From JAZDLC01 sp043802345 (GTDB lineage Bacteria > Planctomycetota > B15-G4 > JADJEK01), in NCBI GenBank assembly GCA_043802345.1, contig JAZDLC010000330.1, forward strand, positions 1-5,943: a stretch of 5,943 nt of DNA, given 5' to 3'. Below, piece by piece: positions 1 through 4,382 of the stretch (positions within the stretch are counted from its first letter, which is position 1; the number at the start of each line of letters is the position of its first letter). A program made the translations under genes and the position numbers. The notes under the pieces were generated by a model. It saw only the letters and a list, made by a program, of their open reading frames with translations, did no database searches and had not been told where the DNA came from.

Positions 1-1556
1 AAGAAGATCCCGAAGGAATCGAAGTACCGGCTCAGACCACCCCCCTTGGCCGGGTCGGGATCCAGAAAGACGCCGATCGGGAAGTACTCACGCGTCACCA
101 CCGGATCGACCACGTTCTCGCCCAGGCAGGCGATCGACAGCTCCCTGATGTCATCCATCACGTCGTCGAAGTCGATCGAATCTCCCTTTCTGTAGAGCTC
201 GGCGAAGTACTCCTTGAGCTCCGCCACGAATCGCCGGTGATGGATCGCACGATCGAGTTCGGCACGCAACCCCGCGGCCGACGGATGAAGCCTGAGAGAC
301 GTGCGCGCCAGCTGGATCCCGGCTCCCAGCAGGCCGATCCGAAGCAGCGCATCGACGGCGGACTCCGCCTCCTCCGCGCTCTCCAGCCCGCCTTCGCTGC
401 CGAGCAGGTGGATGACTCCCTCGAGCAACAGGCGCGTCTCCTCTTCGCCGTCAAGATCCAAACCAGATCGGTAGCGCCGCTGATGGATCTCGCCGAGGTA
501 CTCCTCCAGCCGCCCGCAACGGAGCAGGAGATCTCGCCTCAGGCTCGATACCTCCTCCGTCCTGGCCATCGGCGGAGGCGCCTGGCCAACCTCATGGAGG
601 ACCTCCAGGGGATTGCCGGCGCGACTCTCGACCAGCGCCCGCAGTCTCAACCAGGCCAGGCTGTCCCGGTTTGGGAGGCGGACTCCGGTCAGCAGCGCGC
701 TGGCGAAGTCGAAGTCCGCGGGAGTCCCGTAGTTGCCCAGGGTGTCATGGACAAGCTGGGCGGCGTCAATCGTCGGATACTCGAGCGCGAACCGCACGCT
801 CTCCCTGCAGGCGCGCGAGGCCTCTCCCTCGGCGAGTTGCCTGGCGCACAGCACGCGCTTCGCGAGAAAGTCGCTCTCGTCCCGCTCGAACAGGCGAGTC
901 GCCAACTCGGCCTGGGCCTCCTGGGAACCGCGGTCACGTCGAAGCGACAGCACGCGCAGGAGTCCGTGAGCCCCCTCGACCCGTTCCGGCTCCAGCTCCA
1001 TCGCCCGCCTGAAGGCGTTCTCCGCCTGGCTCAGGTCACCCAGTTCCAGCGCGACATACCCCACTCCGACATGACCGAAGAAGAAATCCGGATCGGCGGA
1101 GAGAGCGGCTTCGAATCCCTCCAACTGCCGGCTCGGATCGGACCAGAGCCGGGCCAGCAGATAGCGGCGCGGGGCGGACCCGGGAGAGCGCGCCAGGAAC
1201 TGCTGATACTCCCGGATCAACTGTCCGCGGCGGTACCGTCCCAGCAGCAGGTTCTGGAACTCCCGGTGCGCGTCCACGAATTCCGGAGCCTGGTCGATGG
1301 CGCGCCGGAACGACGCGAGAGCCTTGTCTGACTTACCCTCCCCGGCCAGTTCCAGCCCTCTCGACCAGGCGGTGATTGCATCTTCCGGAATCGGGACCGC
1401 CGGCCCGACCGGCGCCACCCGGCAACCGGTTCCGAGCAGCGCCAGGCAGGTCCAGAGGAGCGCCGTCGATCGGCCCGGCTTGACCGGAAACCCAGATGGA
1501 GTACCATGGTTGCTCGCTAGCTCCGGCTTGGAGGATGGCCATGCGTGTCCTGTCAT
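1..1556 (-). CDS. TPR-repeat lipoprotein, C-terminus cut by left edge
   Basis: The minus-strand frame is open from about 1556 to the window edge with no stop, giving at least 518 codons. Seen: a hydrophobic stretch (ALLWTCLALLGTGC) ends in a lipobox with LGTGC, Cys45 encoded at 1422-1424. The mature part starts as a Pro/Val-rich linker, then shows TPR-like helix pairs at about residues 62-95 (A..A..SFRRAIDQAP), 128-160 and 160-193 (GD.SQAENAFRRAMELEP). The rest is Leu/Glu/Arg-rich and helical up to about residue 450, followed by a different, more globular segment with DFDDVMDDI and EYFPIGVFLDPDP. Inference: an envelope-anchored scaffold or binding protein; I do not recognise the C-terminal domain. 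The start is uncertain. The only in-frame ATG near the signal sequence is at 1554-1556, giving a long 24-residue lead before the first Lys of the signal region. It has only a weak GAGG 12 nt upstream and overlaps the divergent gene's start. The ATG at 1505-1507 is in another frame. Confidence 0.82.
   Translation of the reverse strand, partial: MTGHAWPSSKPELASNHGTPSGFPVKPGRSTALLWTCLALLGTGCRVAPVGPAVPIPEDAITAWSRGLELAGEGKSDKALASFRRAIDQAPEFVDAHREFQNLLLGRYRRGQLIREYQQFLARSPGSAPRRYLLARLWSDPSRQLEGFEAALSADPDFFFGHVGVGYVALELGDLSQAENAFRRAMELEPERVEGAHGLLRVLSLRRDRGSQEAQAELATRLFERDESDFLAKRVLCARQLAEGEASRACRESVRFALEYPTIDAAQLVHDTLGNYGTPADFDFASALLTGVRLPNRDSLAWLRLRALVESRAGNPLEVLHEVGQAPPPMARTEEVSSLRRDLLLRCGRLEEYLGEIHQRRYRSGLDLDGEEETRLLLEGVIHLLGSEGGLESAEEAESAVDALLRIGLLGAGIQLARTSLRLHPSAAGLRAELDRAIHHRRFVAELKEYFAELYRKGDSIDFDDVMDDIRELSIACLGENVVDPVVTREYFPIGVFLDPDPAKGGGLSRYFDSFGIF
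1480..1507 (+). promoter_or_regulatory. Candidate sigma70-type promoter for the thioredoxin-like gene
   Basis: TTGACC (1480-1485) and TACCAT (1502-1507) are separated by 16 bp, matching 5/6 and 4/6 of the -35 and -10 consensus. The start point would be near 1514, leaving a leader of about 27 nt with GGAGG before the ATG at 1541. The site lies within the signal-sequence codons of the divergent lipoprotein gene. Pattern match only. Confidence 0.4.
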
Positions 1557-2587
1557 CGATCGCTCTTGCCTCGCTCGCGCTGCTCTCACTCGCTAATACG
1601 GCATCCGGAGCCGGAATCGTCTTCTCGGAATCGTATGAGAAGGCGTTCCAGGAAGCCACAGAGCGGGGAGTCCCGCTCATGATTGCCGTGATCCAGGACG
1701 ACGAGGAAGCGAACGACGACGTCTGGCCCAACACGATCAATGCTCCTGAGTTCGTGCGGGCCACCCTGGGAACCGTGAACCTGCTCGGTAATCGGGGCAC
1801 CCAGGAGATGCACGGATACAAGGAAGTCGAGGTGGCTGGAAAGCCACGGAGGCTGTGCGCGAAATTCGGCGGAATGTCCTGCATGGACCACAGCAAGGCG
1901 GAGATCCAGATCTTCCGCGACTTCGCCCGCGACGGGCAGATCGGCACGCCACAGGTGATGCTCGTGTTGCCGGATCAGACGATCGTGGCCGCGCTCGTGG
2001 ATCGGCATCCGATGCCCGACTTTCTCGAGGCTTTCGCCAAGGCGAAGAAGATGCTTCCTGGCGGATTGACGTACGAGGAGGCGATCAATGTCAGGGAGGG
2101 GTTGAAGGACTCCAAGGTCTGGCTCGAACAGGGGAAGATCGACGAGGTCATCAAGTTCGCCCTCCCTCTCACCGAGAGAAGCGGGTCGGGAGCGACCCTG
2201 ATTCAGCAGGCCGAGGCCCTGATGAAGGAGGTGGAGCAACTGGGGAGGAAGGAGCTGGAGTTGGTGGAGACCCGGCTGAAGGAGAAGGAGTATGCCCCCG
2301 CCATGGAACTGCTCGATGATCTGATCCGGCGGTACAAGAAGTCGATGATCGAGGCGGTCGCCAAGGAACGCCGCGCCCACCTCTCCAAGAACCGCGAGAT
2401 CAAGGCCGCGATCGCTCAGGCCAAGAAGGAGGATGGCGCACGGAAGATCCTCGAGAGCGCGGACGAACTCAAGGAAAAGGGCGAGGATTCCCGGGCCGAG
2501 AAGCTCTATCAGCGCCTGCGGGAGCGGTTCGCTGACACCAAGGCGGGTCAAGAGCTGGCAGAGCGAGAATCCGGGTCTTCTCCATAA
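1541..2587 (+). CDS. Secreted thioredoxin-fold protein lacking CXXC, with helical/TPR-like tail
   Basis: This encodes 348 aa. The start at 1541 is chosen because GGAGG (1530-1534) sits 6 nt upstream and the protein then opens with a clean signal peptide (MRVLSSIALASLALLSLANTA, cleavage near ASGAG at 21-25). An ATG at 1535 overlaps the SD and one at 1496 lies before it. Residues about 30-172 resemble the thioredoxin-like families related to Thioredoxin_7: SYEKAFQEATERGVPLMIAV (helix 1, strand 1), a central region, then IGTPQVMLVLPD with a likely cis-Pro137. Where the CXXC should follow the first strand the sequence is QDDEEANDDVW, so classical disulfide chemistry is unlikely. Two other cysteines occur at 106 and 114 (LCAKFGGMSC). 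Residues about 175-348 are Lys/Glu-rich and helical, ending in a TPR-like unit (ADELKEKGEDSRAEKLYQRL). Inference: a periplasmic or extracytoplasmic binding or chaperone-like protein; its partner is unknown. It diverges from the TPR lipoprotein gene. Confidence 0.85.
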   Translation: MRVLSSIALASLALLSLANTASGAGIVFSESYEKAFQEATERGVPLMIAVIQDDEEANDDVWPNTINAPEFVRATLGTVNLLGNRGTQEMHGYKEVEVAGKPRRLCAKFGGMSCMDHSKAEIQIFRDFARDGQIGTPQVMLVLPDQTIVAALVDRHPMPDFLEAFAKAKKMLPGGLTYEEAINVREGLKDSKVWLEQGKIDEVIKFALPLTERSGSGATLIQQAEALMKEVEQLGRKELELVETRLKEKEYAPAMELLDDLIRRYKKSMIEAVAKERRAHLSKNREIKAAIAQAKKEDGARKILESADELKEKGEDSRAEKLYQRLRERFADTKAGQELAERESGSSP

Positions 2588-2604
2588 ATCACTTGTCCAT
2601 AAAT
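2581..2604 (+). repeat. Two 9-bp direct copies of TCCATAAAT, 15 bp apart
   Basis: TCCATAAAT occurs at 2581-2589, containing the TAA stop of the upstream gene, and again at 2596-2604. The period is 15 bp. It could be a small slippage duplication at the gene's end or half-sites of a binding protein; the sequence does not decide. Confidence 0.4.
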
Positions 2605-2611
2605 AGTTACA

Positions 2612-2636
2612 GTGAATGAACCGTAGTTCAATTCAC
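2612..2636. repeat. AT-rich inverted repeat downstream of the thioredoxin-like gene
   Basis: GTGAATGAAC (2612-2621) faces GTTCAATTCAC (2626-2636) across a CGTA loop; one bulged base separates them from perfect pairing. There is no T-run afterwards, so it is not an obvious intrinsic terminator. It may be a 3'-UTR hairpin or an operator-like palindrome. Confidence 0.45.
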
Positions 2637-2687
2637 GTAAACCATTGTCGCATCAACTGTTGAGTGTCTTCGGCATCTGTAAGGGTG

Positions 2688-2717
2688 AACCCCCGTTCCG
2701 GTATTCCGTGGGTTTTT
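2688..2717 (+). terminator. Moderate intrinsic terminator about 100 bp after the thioredoxin-like gene
   Basis: AACCC (2688-2692) pairs with GGGTT (2710-2714), extended by CG/CG inside a single C/T mismatch. The loop is about 11 nt, and a run of five T (2713-2717) follows. The stem is short, so termination may be partial. It is the first candidate end for the 1541-2587 transcript. Confidence 0.45.
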
Positions 2718-2721
2718 CTGC

Positions 2722-2977
2722 CTTCGCCACCACAGAGAACTTGAGCAAGAAGTGCAACAATCTGTGAATCCAGGAGTTGAGCACCGACTGAGATCATCTC
2801 CTGGAATTGGCATACAGTTTGTTACTAGAACGGGTGACCAAGGATTTCTGGCGAAGACGAAGGATGACTCCTCCTGACAGAGCGGTCCGGATGTCGGGAT
2901 TCGGGCCGCTGAACGCAGGGTTCAGGGGAGTGCCGGGGCCAGTCCAGCTGGGTGGGATTGGCTCCGGCACTTTTTTT
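2722..2977 (+). ncRNA. Candidate structured non-coding RNA ending at a strong terminator
   Basis: No convincing reading frame covers this stretch, but complementary segments nest in order. An 8-bp closing helix (2722-2729 with 2849-2856, CTTCGCCA/TGGCGAAG) encloses three hairpins: 2731-2736/2761-2766 (6 bp), 2769-2776/2798-2805 (8 bp, TCCAGGAG/CTCCTGGA) and 2807-2810/2838-2841 (4 bp). A pyrimidine-rich CTCCTCC (2869-2875) follows. Next come a perfect 12-bp hairpin (2881-2892/2899-2910 with G-T wobbles, 6-nt loop), a small hairpin (2911-2914/2920-2923) and the terminator at 2929-2977. I compared it by eye with the signatures of SRP RNA, RNase P RNA, tmRNA, 6S and the SAM, TPP and c-di-GMP riboswitches and saw no match. 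The 5' end is a guess and no clear promoter is visible. It could also be a long 3' UTR. No gene lies in the right orientation to be controlled by it before the next terminator. Confidence 0.38.
2929..2977 (+). terminator. Strong intrinsic terminator, 17-bp stem and T7 tail
   Basis: The arms 2929-2945 and 2955-2971 pair over 17 bp (AGTGCCGG.../...CCGGCACT) with two G-T wobbles and a 9-nt loop, followed at once by seven T (2971-2977). The tail polarity makes it a plus-strand terminator. It must end a transcript coming from the left, either the proposed RNA or read-through from the thioredoxin-like gene. Confidence 0.87.
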
Positions 2978-2979
2978 CG

Positions 2980-2998
2980 TGCGGCTTGCCAAGCCGCA
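2980..2998. repeat. 8-bp hairpin between two terminators
   Basis: TGCGGCTT (2980-2987) pairs perfectly with AAGCCGCA (2991-2998) around a 3-nt GCC loop. It begins 2 nt after the T-run of the preceding terminator and has no T-tail on either strand. Its role is unknown. Confidence 0.5.
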
Positions 2999-3023
2999 GC
3001 GGAACGATGGCGTGTTGGAATGA

Positions 3024-3062
3024 GGGCCTCTCTCTCCATCTGGAGAGAGAGGCCCTTCTTTT
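3024..3062 (+). terminator. Intrinsic terminator with perfect 14-bp stem, possibly bidirectional
   Basis: GGGCCTCTCTCTCC (3024-3037) pairs perfectly with GGAGAGAGAGGCCC (3042-3055) around a 4-nt loop, and TTCTTTT (3056-3062) follows on the plus strand. It is the second plus-strand terminator in 100 bp. Read on the minus strand the same stem starts 24 nt past the CCA of the tRNA gene, so it may also end or protect the tRNA transcript, but there the tail (TCATTCC) is poor. Confidence 0.8.
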
Positions 3063-3078
3063 GGTATTGCCAGTCGTA

Positions 3079-3176
3079 TGGCGGGAGCGCATGGGAATCG
3101 AACCCACCCGGAGCCCTTTTGGAACCCCGCAGACGGCTTTGAAGACCGCGGGCGACACCAGCCGCCTTCCGCTCCC
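3079..3176 (-). tRNA. selC: tRNA-Sec (anticodon UCA), CCA encoded
   Basis: The 98-nt minus-strand gene folds as a selenocysteine tRNA, which is charged with Ser, converted to Sec and delivered by SelB to UGA codons with a SECIS. Seen, 5' to 3': acceptor strand GGGAGCGG; AA; a 6-bp D-stem (GGCGGC/GTCGCC) with a 4-nt loop TGGT; anticodon loop CTTCAAA with UCA at 3140-3142; a long variable arm of 8 bp with loop CAAAA; T-arm GTGGG-TTCGATT-CCCAT; GCGCTCCC; discriminator G; CCA. The extended D-stem, the long acceptor plus 5-bp T-stem and the UCA anticodon separate it from serine and suppressor tRNAs. Odd: the eighth acceptor pair reads as G facing G. Transcription should start near 3188. Confidence 0.95.
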
Positions 3177-3195
3177 CAGTTGTATGGAGTGCGCA

Positions 3196-3201
3196 ATTCT
3201 A
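3196..3201 (-). promoter_or_regulatory. Probable -10 box of the tRNA-Sec gene
   Basis: On the minus strand TAGAAT (3201 to 3196) lies 19 nt before the mature tRNA 5' end, the right distance for a start near 3188 and a short 5' leader. I see no good -35 match at 16-19 bp spacing in the very GC-rich upstream DNA. Confidence 0.55.
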
Positions 3202-3283
3202 CCGCCCGACCCGCACCGACGCGAGCGCGCCCCACCGCAACGCGCGGACCGGTTCTTTGACCCGTCCGAGACATGGGAGATGA

Positions 3284-3404
3284 TCTCGCAAAGCCGCAGA
3301 GACCGCAGAGAATGGATGAGAATGACATGGGCTTGGCATCACCCGGACAACTGGCGGGCTGCCTGAGTAGAATTCCCCTTGGCAATCTTGGCGGCTTGGC
3401 GAGA
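3284..3404. repeat. Imperfect inverted-repeat element built of CGCARAG / CTTGGCG micro-repeats
   Basis: The left arm begins TCTCGCAAAGCCGC (3284) and contains three units: CGCAAAGC, CGCAGAGAC and CGCAGAGAA (3287-3312). The right arm contains CTTGGCAAT, CTTGGCGG and CTTGGCGAG (about 3378-3404). Read inward from 3404 on the other strand it begins TCTCGCCAAGCCGC. The first 27 positions of the two arms agree at 20. The element is about 121 bp with a roughly 67-bp middle. Inference: a dispersed intergenic or MITE-like repeat, which makes any start codon placed inside it for the downstream kinase gene unlikely. Confidence 0.6.
3344..3373 (+). promoter_or_regulatory. Candidate promoter for the kinase-murQ operon
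   Basis: CGGACA (3344-3349) and TAGAAT (3368-3373) lie 18 bp apart, matching 4/6 and 5/6 of the sigma70 consensus. The -10 context GTAGAATT is the same octamer as at the tRNA-Sec promoter on the other strand. The site is within the inverted-repeat element, and a start near 3380 would precede both plausible kinase start codons. Confidence 0.42.
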
Positions 3405-3464
3405 GGGAACCCGGATCCGATCACACCCATGGAAAAGGCCGCGTACGCCGCACTTCGGCCGCTG

Positions 3465-4382
3465 ATGATGACGTCGTTCTCCGGGCCCGGCGGGAGTGCG
3501 CGGGGCGGCCTCCCCACCTACATCGGCGTGGATGCCGGCGGATCGAGATCCCGGGCCGTGCTGCTGGATGCCTCATTGCGGGCGCTCCTTGCCCGGAACG
3601 GGGCGCCGGTGAATGCGAGCCGTCTGGACTGTGCGGAGGCCGCGAGACGCCTCGGCCTCTTGATCCGGGAACTGCTCGGGCAGGATGACGCGATCGATTC
3701 CCCCTCGATGATCTCCTGCGGAGTGGCCGGGGCCGGCACGGACTCTTGCCGGAGAGAACTGGCGCGGGCGCTCCGTCTCGAACTGCCATCGGCCAAGGTG
3801 CATGTGGTGGCCGACGTGGAGGCGGTCCTGGAGTCGGTGCATCCGCAGCCTGACCCTGTCGGAACGGTCGTGATCATCGCGGGTACCGGATCGATCGCCG
3901 CGGGCCGCTCGGCCCTGGGGACGTTTGCCCGATGTGGCGGCAGGGGACTCACGACCGGGGATCCCGGTTCGGGGGCCTGGTTCGGCCTGCGGGCACTGCG
4001 GATTCCTTCCCTCCATGAACGACTCCGACCTGAAGCGGAAGCAGCCGGGTTGGGAGGCCTCCAGCAAGCGGCGTCCCTGTTCCCCGTGATCTTGCGCGCC
4101 GCCCGGGAAGGGGAGCCGTGCGCGCTGGAACTGCTGGCGGAGGGGGCGCACGAGCTCGCGGCCCAGGCCGTGTCAGTGATCCGCGACCTCGGCCTGGCCG
4201 GTCGCTCGTTTCCTGTCGCTCTCTGGGGCGGAGTGTTTCGCGCCGGACCATTGATCACGGGCCCGCTTTCAGACAACATTCGGGATTCGGCACCGGGCGC
4301 CCGTCTCGTCCGGCCGGCGGACTCACCCGAGGTGGGTGCAGTACGACTGGCAATGAAAGAGGAGAGGTCCGAATCGCAATGA
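3465..4382 (+). CDS. BadF/BadG-family sugar kinase (GlcNAc/MurNAc kinase-like)
   Basis: From the ATG at 3465 this is 305 aa, usual for the BcrAD/BadF (PF01869) kinases such as NagK and clostridial MurK, which phosphorylate amino sugars at O6. Seen: phosphate-1 loop YIGVDAGGSRSRAVLLD (19-35); GVAGAG (86-91); VVADVEA with likely catalytic Asp117; phosphate-2 loop IIAGTGSIAAG (137-147); GDPGSGAWFGLRAL (165-178, family form GDEGSG.W.G); adenosine-side WGGV (254-257). The fusion of context with MurQ favours MurNAc-6-phosphate production, with GlcNAc as a possible second substrate. The start is uncertain: the frame is open from an ATG at 3273, but that region is the repeat element; 3429 and 3468 are alternatives and none has a clear Shine-Dalgarno. 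Odd: DAGGSRS replaces the commoner DGGGTKT and GDPGSG the commoner GDEGSG. It overlaps murQ by ATGA. Confidence 0.87.
   Translation: MMTSFSGPGGSARGGLPTYIGVDAGGSRSRAVLLDASLRALLARNGAPVNASRLDCAEAARRLGLLIRELLGQDDAIDSPSMISCGVAGAGTDSCRRELARALRLELPSAKVHVVADVEAVLESVHPQPDPVGTVVIIAGTGSIAAGRSALGTFARCGGRGLTTGDPGSGAWFGLRALRIPSLHERLRPEAEAAGLGGLQQAASLFPVILRAAREGEPCALELLAEGAHELAAQAVSVIRDLGLAGRSFPVALWGGVFRAGPLITGPLSDNIRDSAPGARLVRPADSPEVGAVRLAMKEERSESQ
4361..4366 (+). promoter_or_regulatory. Ribosome binding site for murQ inside the kinase gene
   Basis: GGAGAGG-type purine run (GGAGAG, 4361-4366) lies 12 nt before the ATG at 4379, inside the last kinase codons. The spacing is slightly long, consistent with reliance on translational coupling through the ATGA overlap. 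It supports starting murQ at 4379 rather than further upstream. Confidence 0.55.

Larger units (their letters stand above)
2588..3078. other. Gene-free, hairpin-rich intergenic region
   Basis: Nearly 490 bp lie between the thioredoxin-like gene and tRNA-Sec. The first part is AT-rich (about 33% GC by hand count over 2581-2640, about 53% over 2641-2700) against GC-rich neighbours. Open frames crossing it (for example 2807-3142 plus or 2628-2813 minus) have no SD, no domain and run through terminators or the tRNA. The content is the repeats, hairpins, three terminators and candidate RNA listed separately. Confidence 0.7.
3177..3464. other. Intergenic region between divergent tRNA-Sec and the kinase-murQ operon
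   Basis: This stretch of nearly 290 bp holds the minus-strand tRNA promoter (-10 at 3196-3201), a very GC-rich tract (about 3204-3255), the inverted-repeat element and the candidate operon promoter. Codons running through it in the kinase frame read as low-complexity sequence (KPQRPQRMDEND) that does not resemble the kinase family, so I treat it as non-coding. Confidence 0.6.

Noticed and set aside
237..1331. 364-codon plus-strand open frame
   Set aside because: It lies wholly antisense to the TPR lipoprotein. Its product is Arg/Gln/Pro-rich with no domain, and the minus frame has a lipobox and TPR signatures. Long shadow frames are expected in GC-rich DNA.
1586..2551. 321-codon minus-strand open frame rich in Leu
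   Set aside because: It is antisense to the thioredoxin-like gene, which has the SD, signal peptide and fold motifs. The Leu-richness comes from the complementary Lys/Glu codons.
2780..2810. CTGAGAT segment suggesting a TPP riboswitch
   Set aside because: The other conserved TPP elements (the ACCUGAUCUGG-type segment and its flanking helices) are absent, and no thiamine gene lies downstream.
2807..3142. 111-codon plus-strand open frame
   Set aside because: It crosses two strong terminators and ends inside the tRNA gene, with no SD and no recognisable domain.
3287..3400. CRISPR array
   Set aside because: The repeated units are only 8-9 bp, degenerate, without spacers, and arranged as an inverted pair.
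3273..3464. N-terminal extension of the kinase from an ATG at 3273
   Set aside because: The extra 64 codons run through the repeat element and a likely promoter, and have no counterpart in the kinase family, which starts just before the phosphate-1 loop.
2825..3517. 230-codon minus-strand open frame
   Set aside because: It runs through the tRNA-Sec gene, both terminators and the inverted-repeat element, so it cannot be a real protein gene.
4118..4378. Upstream start for murQ inside the kinase gene
   Set aside because: The extension is an out-of-frame reading of the kinase, Arg/Gly/Pro-rich, and does not contain the missing MurQ N-terminal motif. The ATGA-linked ATG at 4379 has an SD.
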